From: Polyangiaceae bacterium | Lineage (GTDB): Bacteria; Myxococcota_A; Polyangia; Polyangiales; Polyangiaceae | Direction of reading: 5' to 3' | Assembly (NCBI GenBank): GCA_020848455.1 | Contig: JADLAB010000075.1 | Span: 1-39,054, forward strand | Length of the DNA: 39,054 nt | Shown here: piece by piece, positions 8,122-16,800 of the stretch | Position numbering within the stretch: position 1 is the stretch's first letter | How the letters are laid out: every line of letters starts with the position of its first letter | The notes under the pieces: model-generated | What the model was told of the DNA's origin: nothing | The model's input: the letters and a program-made list of their open reading frames with translations, nothing else | Database searches by the model: none | Position numbers and translations under genes: made by a program

Positions 8122-9831
8122 TCAGGGGCGCGGCTCGAGATCCGTGAGCTTGCGCTCCGCCTCTTCACCGACGGCCTCCGGTCCGAAGGCGGCCTGCTCG
8201 ACCGCCGCCGCCCACGCAGCGACCTCGGCCTGCCCTCGCGCCGCGTCCCGGACCTGGCCCGGGGTGGGCTCGGGCGGTACGTCGAACGGCCCGCCCCGGC
8301 GCTGCGCCCAGGCCACGAGCCGCGCGAGCACCGCTCGCCGCCGTGTCACGAGGCCGACCCGCAGCTCGCCGCAGGGGGGCAGGGGCTTGTCCTCCCGGCT
8401 GAAGAGCGCCGCGCGGATCACGAGCCGGGCCGCGCTCGGGAAGGTCGGCAACGCGTCGAGCGCGAAGCGACCCTCGGCGTCGGAGCGCGCCTCGCGGAGC
8501 GTGCTGCTCGCCTCACCATGCAGGCTGGGCGCTGCGATGCGCAGCAGGGCCCCCGCGATGGGCTTGCCGTCGTGGGCGTCGTACACCGCGCCCCGCCAGC
8601 CGTCGGCCGCGGCTCGCGTCGCGACGACGTGGACGCCCGGCGCGTGCGGGGTCCCCGGCGTCTCGGTGAGCGGGGGTTTGCGCGCTCGCCGCCAGCTCAC
8701 GCCGACCCAGGCGGCCGCCGCCAGGACCACCGCGCTGAGCAGCGCATGCCACGCCCGGTTCGGTGGCGCGACGGGGATGGTCACCTCGAGGGCACGCCCC
8801 GCACGCCACCACGGCGACTGGGGCAGGTAGCGCACGATCAGGCGCGCGTCACCGCGCGGGCTGAACACGGCCAGCAGCTCGGCCCGGCCCGCCACGACCG
8901 GCGCCGAGGCGATGCTCTGCCCGCCGCGCACCGCCTCGACCACGCCGTCCGCGACCTCGCCGCGCGCCGCGCTCGCCCGCACGAGCACGCGTGCGCCGTC
9001 GCTCGGGTCCGTCGGCTCGAGCTCCTCGGCGAGCGCGAGCCCGACGCTGGCGCGCCGGATCACCTGCTGGACGTCGTTCGCGGGCGCGAGCGCGTCGTTG
9101 CCGGCGAAGCGCAGCTCGAGCGTGCCGAGCCCGGGATCACCGAGCGCCGCGCTCGGCACGTGGAGCTCGGCGCGGCCGTCACCGCCCGTGAGCGCGCCGG
9201 AGACGCGACCGCGGGTGTCGTCCCACAGCTCGACGAGCAGGCCCTGGCGCGAAGGACCCATGTCCTGCCGCGCGCCCGGCACCAGCGTCGCGGTGAGCGT
9301 GATCTCGGCCTTGTCGAGGTCGAGCATGCTCGGGCGCGGGTCGAAGCGCAGCTCCGTCGCCACGCGCTGCGGGCCGTCGCGGTCGAAGGCGAACGATCGT
9401 TCGGCGGCACCGTGGAACGCGTCGCCGCCGAAGGCGACCACGAGCTGTCCCGCGGCAGGTGCGCGCCGCCAGCGTACGCAGAAGCCGCCCGAGGCGTCCG
9501 TCTCGATCCGGGTGCCGCCGCCGTCGACGTTCGGCACGTTGCTGCTCGCGCAAGCCTCGGGCTCGCCGAGGGACTGTCCGGCGCGGGCGCGGACCCGCAG
9601 CACCGCGCGCCCGAGCGCGGAGCGCCCGTCGTCGCTGAGCTGCCCGCGCAGCTCGAGCCACTGCTCGTGGAAACGCAGGTGCCCGTCGATGATCGCGCCG
9701 CCGCGCACACGCAGCTTGTAGGCGTCGGACGGCGCGGCCCCGAGCCACACGACCACGGCGGCGACGCAGAAGGCGACCGCCCGGCGCAGCGCTGTGCGGC
9801 GGTGGTCGGGGTGGCGGAGCGAGCGTGACAT
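8122..9831 (-). CDS. Exported, membrane-anchored protein with carboxypeptidase-regulatory-like domain
   Basis: This 569-residue protein has a signal peptide (basic start, hydrophobic core about 18-32, cleavage near SDA|YKL). A long region with immunoglobulin-like beta-strand patterns follows; it includes 'LRVRGGAIIDGHLRF' and repeated Gly/Asp turns with phrases such as 'GDGRAELHVPSAALG'. A single membrane helix sits at about 362-382, then basic 'RRARK'. A segment after it at about 418-480 ('VYDAHDGKPIAGALLRI ... SDAEGRFAL') matches the carboxypeptidase-regulatory-like beta-sandwich pattern. The last 80 residues are charged and probably helical. I see no catalytic residues. Orientation is puzzling: with a cleaved signal and one helix, the C-terminal sandwich would be cytoplasmic. 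It sits between yraN and ftsY on the same strand. No strong ribosome site is visible. Function unknown. Confidence 0.8.
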   Translation of the reverse strand: MSRSLRHPDHRRTALRRAVAFCVAAVVVWLGAAPSDAYKLRVRGGAIIDGHLRFHEQWLELRGQLSDDGRSALGRAVLRVRARAGQSLGEPEACASSNVPNVDGGGTRIETDASGGFCVRWRRAPAAGQLVVAFGGDAFHGAAERSFAFDRDGPQRVATELRFDPRPSMLDLDKAEITLTATLVPGARQDMGPSRQGLLVELWDDTRGRVSGALTGGDGRAELHVPSAALGDPGLGTLELRFAGNDALAPANDVQQVIRRASVGLALAEELEPTDPSDGARVLVRASAARGEVADGVVEAVRGGQSIASAPVVAGRAELLAVFSPRGDARLIVRYLPQSPWWRAGRALEVTIPVAPPNRAWHALLSAVVLAAAAWVGVSWRRARKPPLTETPGTPHAPGVHVVATRAAADGWRGAVYDAHDGKPIAGALLRIAAPSLHGEASSTLREARSDAEGRFALDALPTFPSAARLVIRAALFSREDKPLPPCGELRVGLVTRRRAVLARLVAWAQRRGGPFDVPPEPTPGQVRDAARGQAEVAAWAAAVEQAAFGPEAVGEEAERKLTDLEPRP

Positions 9832-9932
9832 GTTCGCGCGTCGGGCAGGGTCGCGCACCGGCGCGACCCCTCTAGGTTGCAGAACCTGCCCCCAGGGGCA
9901 AGCGCTCTCGTGGCCACGCCCGGCGCGACCGC

Positions 9933-10355
9933 TCAGAACGCCGCGCGCAGGTGCTCGACGCTCGGCTCCTCGCCCGCGAGATCGACGCACACGACGTCGA
10001 AGCGCATCCGCTCGACGCCGGTCAGGCGCGCGTACGTCCTCGCCCAGAGCTGCGTCGCCGCCCGCTCGAGGCGGGCGCGCTTGCGGCCGTCCACCGAGGC
10101 GAGCGCGCCCTGCCACGAGGCGACCCCGCGCGTGCGCACCTCGATGACGGCTACGACCGCGCCCTCGCGCGCCACGACGTCGACCTCGACCGACCCCACG
10201 CGCACGTTGCGCCCGAGGATCTCGAGCCCGGCGCCCTCGAGGTGCCGCACGGCGAGGTCCTCGGCGCGGCGGCCGCGCTCGGCGCGCGCCCGGTTGCGCG
10301 CGCGCTCGGCCGCGCGGCGTGGGTCATCCGGGCCCGCAGGCGCACCGCGGGCCAC
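9933..10355 (-). CDS. yraN: YraN/UPF0102 family nuclease-like protein
   Basis: This 140-residue protein has the YraN (UPF0102) layout. A basic N-terminus leads to 'RGRRAEDLAVRHLEGAG', then 'ILGRNVRVGSVEVDVVAREGAVVAVIEVRTRG', quoted here in pieces: the Glu-x-Asp and Glu-x-(Arg/Lys) pair matches the restriction-endonuclease-like core (E/D...ExK-type, with Arg in place of the usual Lys). The family is Holliday-junction-resolvase-like, with a poorly defined role in DNA metabolism. The usual length is about 115-130 residues; the extra length is the basic N-terminal extension. The GTG at 10355 begins eight bases after the stop of the Cys-rich lipoprotein gene, so the two are probably cotranscribed. 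The family call is confident; the exact start is less so. Confidence 0.88.
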   Translation of the reverse strand: MARGAPAGPDDPRRAAERARNRARAERGRRAEDLAVRHLEGAGLEILGRNVRVGSVEVDVVAREGAVVAVIEVRTRGVASWQGALASVDGRKRARLERAATQLWARTYARLTGVERMRFDVVCVDLAGEEPSVEHLRAAF

Positions 10356-10363
10356 GGCTCAGC

Positions 10364-11236
10364 TCACGGGTTGCCGGCGCACTGCGGTGCGTAGTGGCCC
10401 TGCACCTTGCCGCACTGGGACTCGTTGTCCCACTTCGTGCCTTCCTTGATGCAGAACTTGCCGGTGATCTGCTTGTCGCCGAGACCGACGTTCTTCCGGA
10501 TCTCCTCGCACACGAAGCCCGAGGGGCAGTCACAGAAATTGAAGTCCTCGTCCGTTTCCTCGCCCTCGGCGACGCCGCAGCGGCACGAGCAGTACACGGC
10601 GTTCTCCGCGTCGCGCGTCGCTGCCCCGCCGACCGGAGCGGTGCACTGGCCGCACACTTCGACGTTGACCGGGATGTCGCTGCCCGGGAGGTAGCACCTG
10701 TCCGCCTGGCCCGGCTTCGAGCAGACCTTGGTCTTGCAGAGGCCGGTGCCCGCCTCGCACGAGTACTCGCCGATCGCGGGGCAGTCGGTGATCTGCGCGC
10801 ACTTGCAGTAGCGGCCCTGCTGATCGCAGACGCGCCCGCCGCAAGCGGGATTCGTGCCGTCCGTCAGGTTGCAGTTGTTGGCGTCGACGCCGTCGCCGCA
10901 CGGCGTGGGGTCGCACGGAGGCGCGACGACGCCGGCGTCTTCACAATGCTCGCCGAGCGCGGTCTGACACTGGGCGTCCGAATCGCAGTGGTGGGGCGCA
11001 TCTTGGCCCGCCGGGCAGCTCACGCGACCCTGGAAGTGGTTCACCAGGCAGATGCGTGATCGGCACTGGAACGACCGGGACTCGATGTTCTCCTCCGTGA
11101 GCGAGAAGCCTGCGAAATTCTCGCGGTACTCCTCCTCTGGCGTGCACGGGTCGCCGATGCCGCCGCTCGGACAGCCGAGTTGCGTGGCTGCGAGCGCGAT
11201 CATCGAGGCGAGGCCGAGGGTGCTGGAGATCTTCAT
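10364..11236 (-). CDS. Cys-rich secreted lipoprotein-like protein, 290 aa
   Basis: The protein starts MKISSTLGLA with a hydrophobic signal ending in TQLGC, a non-ideal lipobox (Gln at -3) with C22 as the probable lipidated Cys. The mature part contains thirty further Cys spread over about 265 residues, in patterns such as CSKPGQADRC, CGQC, CSCRC and CDCPSGFVC that resemble small disulphide-knotted EGF- or dickkopf-like modules. There is no von Willebrand A domain, so it is not a CglB match. AGGAG eight bases before ATG 11236 fixes the start. It is divergent from the gltC-like gene across a 500-base shared promoter region. It is predicted to be a cell-surface or outer-membrane-attached protein. 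Its relation to the Glt-like complex is only positional. Confidence 0.82.
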   Translation of the reverse strand: MKISSTLGLASMIALAATQLGCPSGGIGDPCTPEEEYRENFAGFSLTEENIESRSFQCRSRICLVNHFQGRVSCPAGQDAPHHCDSDAQCQTALGEHCEDAGVVAPPCDPTPCGDGVDANNCNLTDGTNPACGGRVCDQQGRYCKCAQITDCPAIGEYSCEAGTGLCKTKVCSKPGQADRCYLPGSDIPVNVEVCGQCTAPVGGAATRDAENAVYCSCRCGVAEGEETDEDFNFCDCPSGFVCEEIRKNVGLGDKQITGKFCIKEGTKWDNESQCGKVQGHYAPQCAGNP

Positions 11237-11328
11237 CCGCAGTGCTCCTGAGAATCTGAGTTCCCGACGCCTCCCGCCGCGCGGACGGTGGCGCCGCCCG
11301 GCGCGTGGCCGAGCCGACAGTTCATTGC

Positions 11329-11358
11329 ACGCTACCCGATGCTGGTCGGAAGCGTCAA
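11329..11358 (-). promoter_or_regulatory. Candidate promoter for the Cys-rich lipoprotein gene
   Basis: On the minus strand TTGACG (11358-11353) is followed by 18 bases and TAGCGT (11334-11329). The -35 box is strong and the -10 box weak (three of six). It lies about 95 bases upstream of ATG 11236. Confidence 0.35.
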
Positions 11359-11607
11359 CCCGCACGACGAGACACCCGCACGCGCCCGCAGTCGTGCTAT
11401 GGCTGTCGAGGGTCGATGGGAGAAGCGGGAGCAGCCAGGTACGGGGCGCGGAGCGCCTCGTCGAGCGTCGGAAGCGCGCTCGGAAGACCGGCACGGGTGG
11501 CGCGCGTGAGCCGCTTTGGTTCCTCGGGCGTCCACCTGAAGGTGTGGGGCAAGCACGCAGGGCGCGCGGCGGGCAAAAAAATAGCGGCCCCTGCCTGTCG
11601 GCGTCCC

Positions 11608-11637
11608 TTGACAAGGCGCGCTACAGCCCGGTAGGAT
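11608..11637 (+). promoter_or_regulatory. Sigma70-type promoter for the gltC-like gene
   Basis: A perfect TTGACA (11608-11613) is followed by an 18-base spacer and TAGGAT (11632-11637, four of six). An A-tract at 11575-11583 lies upstream. Predicted initiation is near 11644, about 93 bases before ATG 11737. It may drive the plus-strand glt-like run, at least through the first gene. Confidence 0.6.
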
Positions 11638-11736
11638 TTTTTACTAGGGCGTCGTATTTTTACGATGTGGTTGAAAACGGCCCTCGGCGCTCGTTTTGCC
11701 GGGGCCACGAGAGAGACGCACGGAGGACGGTCGAGC

Positions 11737-13401
11737 ATGCGGACAGCGATTACCTGCGGGCTACTCGCGGCGGCCCTGGCGTACACGGGCATCGCCGGAG
11801 CGCAACAGCCGAAGGTCATCAACCTCGACGATCCGGGCGAGCAGCAGCCCGCCGACGAGCCGGCGGTGGCCGCCGGGCAGATGACCGAGGAGGCGGCACA
11901 AGCCAAGCGGCTGTTCGACGCCGAGCGGTGGAGCGAAGCCGCGCTCCTGTTGAAGCGCGTCGTCGACGGCGACACGAAGGACGACGAGGGCAACAAGCAG
12001 ATCGCCCAGTACCACCTGGCGATCTCGCTCTACCGCCTGCAGTTCTTCCAGGCCAGCTACGCGCTGTTCCAGCAGATCTCGGCCAAGAAGAACCACCTCA
12101 AGTACGGCGACACGCTCATCTGGTTGACGAAGCTCGCGACGCAGCTCCCCGAGCCGGCCGACATCATCAAGCACGTCGGCAACTACAGCGAGGAGCAGAT
12201 CGAGCGCTTCAACAACAACGAGCAGCGCACGTACTACTGGCAGCTCAACTACATGTACGGCGTCTTCAAGTACCGGCGCCGCGACTACGAGAACGCCATC
12301 GCGCTCTTCGAGAAGGTCGGCCAGAGCAGCCCGTGGTTCGTCAAGGCCCAGTTCTACATGGGCATCTCCTACGTGCAGCTCAAGCAGTCGGTCCCGGCCG
12401 TGCGCTCGTTCACGCGCATCGTCGACGCCATCAAGGAAGGGACCGAGGGCGTGGACGAGCCGGAACGCATGCGCGATCTGGCCAACCTGTCGATGGCCCG
12501 CACGTACTACTCCGCCTCGATCCAGCTCGGCGAGAGCGGCGTGCCGCGCATCGACGAGAAGAAGCTGAGCGCGGCGGTCAAGTACTGGAACCTGGTCGAG
12601 ACCGCGAGCGAGTACTGGCTCGACGCCCTGTTCGAGGAGTCGTGGGCGTACTTCATGGCCGGCGACTACCCGCACGCGCTCGGCAACATCCACACGATCC
12701 AGTCGCCGTATTTCCCGAACTCGTTCTATCCGGAGGCGGAGATCCTGAAGGCGGTCGTGGCGTTCACCCTGTGCCGCTACGACGACGCGATGACCTACGT
12801 CGCGCGCTTCCAGCTCAAGTACGAGCCGATCAAGAAGGAGCTCGAGGCGATCCTCAATCGCTTCAAGGGCGAGGGCGGCGAGGAGAAGTTCTTCGAGTTC
12901 CTGACGCAGGTGCAGGGAGGCGAGGCGAACCTCTCGGACGAGATCCGCCCGATCGTCGAGGCCGCGCTGAGCGACCGCGAGCTCCTGCGCAACATCGAGT
13001 ACGTCAAGGTGCTCGAGGCCGAGAAGAAGCGCGGCGAGCAGGCCCCGCCGTCCTTCCGCGAGTCGCCGGTCGGCGCCGAGGTGGACGACAACGTGAACAT
13101 CGCGCGCACCGACGCCGTGCGGCGCGCCGGCGATCTGGCGCGCAAGCGCTACGAGCGCAACCTCGAGGAGCTGCGCGAGCAGCTGCGCAACGGGCAGAAG
13201 ATCCTCATCGACATCACCAACGCCCAGCGCAACAAGCTCGATCAGGAGATCCAGAGCGGTCAGTTCAGCGCCGAAGAGGCGCTCGAGTTCGGTCAGATCA
13301 CGCCCGACGAGGAGCACGTGATCTGGCCGTTCGACGGCGAGTATTGGCGCGACGAGCTCGGTTTCTACCGGCAGGTCGTGACCGCGCTTTGCGGCCAGTA
13401 G
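11737..13401 (+). CDS. gltC: Periplasmic TPR protein, GltC-like
   Basis: This 554-residue protein has a signal peptide (MRTAITCGLLAAALAYTGIAGA, quoted in pieces below the limit: charged start, core about 7-20, cleavage near AGA|QQP). Its TPR-like helical pairs include 'AQAKRLFDAERWSEAALLLKR', written as a pattern of A..LF...RW.EAA, and 'YLAISLYRLQFFQASYALF'-type repeats. A charged helical tail ('LARKRYERNLEELREQL') follows, then an aromatic C-terminus ending in 'VTALCGQ'. In M. xanthus GltC is a periplasmic TPR protein that works with the GltA and GltB barrels, and NfsC is its sporulation paralogue. ATG 11737 has GGAGG ten bases upstream and opens the signal peptide; an in-frame start at 11665 lacks both. 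The next gene is 406 bases downstream. TPR and export are firm; GltC is inferred from size and from being first in a gltC-D-E-F-G order. Confidence 0.72.
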   Translation: MRTAITCGLLAAALAYTGIAGAQQPKVINLDDPGEQQPADEPAVAAGQMTEEAAQAKRLFDAERWSEAALLLKRVVDGDTKDDEGNKQIAQYHLAISLYRLQFFQASYALFQQISAKKNHLKYGDTLIWLTKLATQLPEPADIIKHVGNYSEEQIERFNNNEQRTYYWQLNYMYGVFKYRRRDYENAIALFEKVGQSSPWFVKAQFYMGISYVQLKQSVPAVRSFTRIVDAIKEGTEGVDEPERMRDLANLSMARTYYSASIQLGESGVPRIDEKKLSAAVKYWNLVETASEYWLDALFEESWAYFMAGDYPHALGNIHTIQSPYFPNSFYPEAEILKAVVAFTLCRYDDAMTYVARFQLKYEPIKKELEAILNRFKGEGGEEKFFEFLTQVQGGEANLSDEIRPIVEAALSDRELLRNIEYVKVLEAEKKRGEQAPPSFRESPVGAEVDDNVNIARTDAVRRAGDLARKRYERNLEELREQLRNGQKILIDITNAQRNKLDQEIQSGQFSAEEALEFGQITPDEEHVIWPFDGEYWRDELGFYRQVVTALCGQ

Positions 13402-13477
13402 TGCCGCTTGCACTGGATGGCGCCTGCCCGCGACGGAGCAGCGCCGAGGGCCGAGCGGCCCGCTTAGCTTGGCGCAA

Positions 13478-13499
13478 CGGGCGACGCGAGGGTCGCCCG
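13478..13499. repeat. GC-rich hairpin in the 406-base gltC-gltD gap
   Basis: An eight-base perfect stem (13478-13485 with 13492-13499) with a six-base loop lies about 76 bases after the gltC-like stop. No T-run follows, so it is not a classic intrinsic terminator; it could slow transcription or protect a processed end. The rest of 13402-13807 holds no gene I can support. A TACACT at 13576-13581 resembles a -10 box but has no acceptable -35 partner. Confidence 0.4.
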
Positions 13500-13807
13500 C
13501 ACGAGACCTCGCGCCAGGCATGACGGCTTCGAAGGGCACTCGGCCGACGGTCCGTGCCCGGACGGTGACATTGGCTACACTGGCACGGTGAGCGAGCGAG
13601 CCGGCACGCGAGGACGTGGGCCGGGCTCCGGCCGACTCGGGCCGGACGCCGCGAGGCGACATTGGATCAGGGCAGGGCAGGACAGAGCTCGGGAGCGCAG
13701 CGCGCCGCAGTGTGGGCGGGCGCGGCGGCTCGCGAGCGGCGGCCGATCGGAAAGCGGCGGGCCGAGCAGGGCTCGCACACGCACGTCGAGTTGAAGGGAC
13801 CGTAGCG

Positions 13808-16800
13808 ATGAGCAAGTCAAAGGTGTTTCTAGGACGCGCGCTCAGCGTCGTGGCGACGGCAGCGCTTGCGCTGACGGCAATGCCGGCGCGTGCCGGGGAC
13901 GAGTGCATCACGCCTCAGGTCAAGTCCGAGGTGTGGGAGTGCCCCGAAGGTGTCTTCCAGGCGAGCGTGACCAAGCGCCCCCAGGTGAGCTTCAACACGG
14001 CTCCCGAGGAGATCAAGCTCAAGAGCAAGGAGGACATGAAGAAGCCGGTGAACCCGGAGGAGATCACGAAGACCGCGGATCGTGATCAGCGCCGGGAGCG
14101 CCTGAAGCCGAAGGTCAAGGAGCTGCTTCTCACCGAGCTCTCGAACCTCGACTCGCTCTTCAAGAGCACGCCCAAGAACTCCAAGGACCGGCCGAAGCTG
14201 ATGCGCCGCCTCGCGGAGGGCTACGTCGAGCTCGAGTCGTCCGCCTTCCTCGAGAAGACGCAAGCGGAGATCGACGCGCAGAACCTCAAGAGCTCGAATC
14301 CGGACGGCGCCGCGGCCGCGAAGGAGAAGGCGCGCAAGGCGGGCGACATCCTCAAGCTCGCGCGCGGCAACGCCATCAAGTACTACGGCATGCTGAAGGA
14401 CAAGTACCCGCAGTGGTGCCAGGATCCCAACGACTCGGATCCGAAGAAGAGCACCGGCTGCGGCGACGAGGTCCTCTACTACCTCGCCTACGAGCACGAG
14501 CAGGCCGGCGAGTACGAGAAGGCGCGCGACGTCTACCTCGAGCTCATCGACAACTGGAAGGAGTCGAAATACATCCCCAACGCGTTCCTCGCGTTCGGCG
14601 AGCTGTTCTTCCAGGAGGCCCAGGGCGACCCGCAGAAGTGGGGCCTCGCCGAGCAGGCCTACAAGAACGTGCTCAAGTACGACCCACCCGAGAACAAGCT
14701 CTGGGGCTATGCCCAGTACAAGCTCGCGTACGTGCTCTGGAACCAGGGCAAATTCAAGGACGCCGTCGTCGGCTTCAAGTCGGTCATCGAGTTCGGCACC
14801 AAGTATGCGAGCCTCCCGAACGCGAGCGGGCTCGCGACCTCCGCGCGACGCGACATCATCCCGGTGTACGCGCTCGCGGAGGATCCGGCGCGGGCCTACG
14901 GCGACTTCAAGCCGATCTCCGGCGACGCGGGCGCTGCCAACGAGAAGACCTTCAAGATGATGGAGGACCTCGGCGCCACGCTGCTCGACACCGGCCACTA
15001 CCCCGAGGCCATCGTCCTCTACAAGGACCTGATGAAGCGCAACGTCGGGGACAACTACTGCATCTACCAGGCCAACATCGCCAAGGCGACGATGGCCATG
15101 GAGTCGGGCAACAAGGTCCGGATCCGCGGTGAGCTCGACGAGCAGGTCAAGGTCTACACGAGCTTCCTGAAGGCGACGCACTCCGACAAGTCGAAGCTCG
15201 AGTGCGCGAACGAGACCGCGGGCCTCGTGACCGAGACCGCGATGGCGTGGCACCTCGAGGCGGTTGGCTCGGGCGGCGTCCGCGGCACCGGCGACCTCAA
15301 GACGATGCAGCAGGCGGCGCAGCTCTACGAGCTCGTCGTGTCGAACTTCACGAACGAGCAGTTCAAGGCCTTCAAGTTCCCGCGCATCATCAAGGAGGAC
15401 TGGCCGTCGGTCCCGAAGATCCGCTACGCGATGGCGGACCTCCTGTACTTCCAGAAGGACTGGGCCAAGTGCGGTCCGGCGTTCGACGCGGTCGTCGCCG
15501 AGGACCCGAACGGGCCGAACGCCGCCGAGGCCGCGTACGCGTCGGTGCTCTGCTACCAGAACATCTACGCCACGCAGCACGCCGACGGCTCGGACCGCAA
15601 GGGCGGCGGCAACCTGCCGGGCGGCAAGGAAGACAAGAAGGGCCAGAAGGACAGCGAGAAGCTCAAGAGCAAGGAGTTCTCGAAGGAGCAGCAGGGCATG
15701 GTGGTGGCGTTCAAGCGCTACCTCTGCCACATCAAGCCCTCGGACACCGACAAGGACGCCCGCGAGCAGTACGTCGAGGTCATGTTCGCCCTCGGGCGCA
15801 CGTACTTCGAGGCGTACCACTGGGAGCAGGCGGCCGAGGTGTTCCGCAAGGTCGCGCTCGAGTACCCGGCGATGGACGCCTCCGTCTACGCCGCGAACCT
15901 CTACCTCGAGGCTGCCAACATCATGGGTAGCAAGCTCGAGCCCGCGCGCTCGAGCTGTTACGACATCATGAGCCAGGACGTCCCGGCGTTCACGGCGAGC
16001 TTCTGCACCGACGCCAAGAAGAAGGACAACGAGGAGCAGTGCGACGTGCTCTTCCGCGTGCAGCGCGACTTCGAGCGCCTCAAGGCCGAGGCGGTCGTCA
16101 AGGAGTGCGACAAGGGCGCAGACGCGAAGAGCGGCGCCCGCACGCCCGAGGCGCTGAAGAAGTGCGAAGAGGGTGGCAACCTCTACATGGACCTCTGGAA
16201 GAAGTACGCGAAGGACGCGTGCGAGGACAAGAAGGAGGGCTGCGCCCGCGCGGAGGAAATCCTCTACAACGCGGCCCGCGCCTACCAGGCCGCCCGACTC
16301 GTGGCGAAGTCGATCAGCGTGCGCAAGCTGCTGCTCGACCCGAAGTACCACCTCGAGGGCACCGACCTCGCCAAGCAGTCGGTGTACGAGATCGGCGGCA
16401 ACTACCAGGCCATCGCGGTCTACGACCTCGCGGCCGAGTGGTACGAGAAGTTCGCCGCGGCGAACCCGGGCAACGACAAGGCCTCGGACGCGCTGTCGGA
16501 CGCCGTCGTTCTGCGACTCGGGCTCGGCGAGGCCGACCAGGCCATCCGCAATGCCGACACGTTCCAGAAGCTCTTCGCCAACAAGAAGGCCGCGCAAGCC
16601 GCGCAGATCGGCTACGCGATCGCCGAGTACTACGCGCAGAAGGAGGACTGGAACGCCGCCTACAAGCGCCTGAACGCGGTCATCGCCAACATCGACGCCC
16701 AGGCCACCCTCGACATCAAGATGCAGGCCCACGCGCTGCTCGGCCGCATCGGAGCCAAGACGAAGAAGGGCCCCTCGGCCGACACCGACTACGGCAAGGT

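Larger units (their letters stand above)
11237..11736. other. 500-base divergent intergenic region
   Basis: I see no credible gene here. The stretch separates the Cys-rich lipoprotein gene (minus) from the gltC-like gene (plus) and holds candidate promoters in both directions at 11329-11358 and 11608-11637. An A-rich tract at 11575-11583 lies about 25 bases before the plus-strand -35 box and could be an UP-element-like enhancer. The part nearest the gltC-like gene is AT-rich compared with the rest of the window. Confidence 0.6.
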
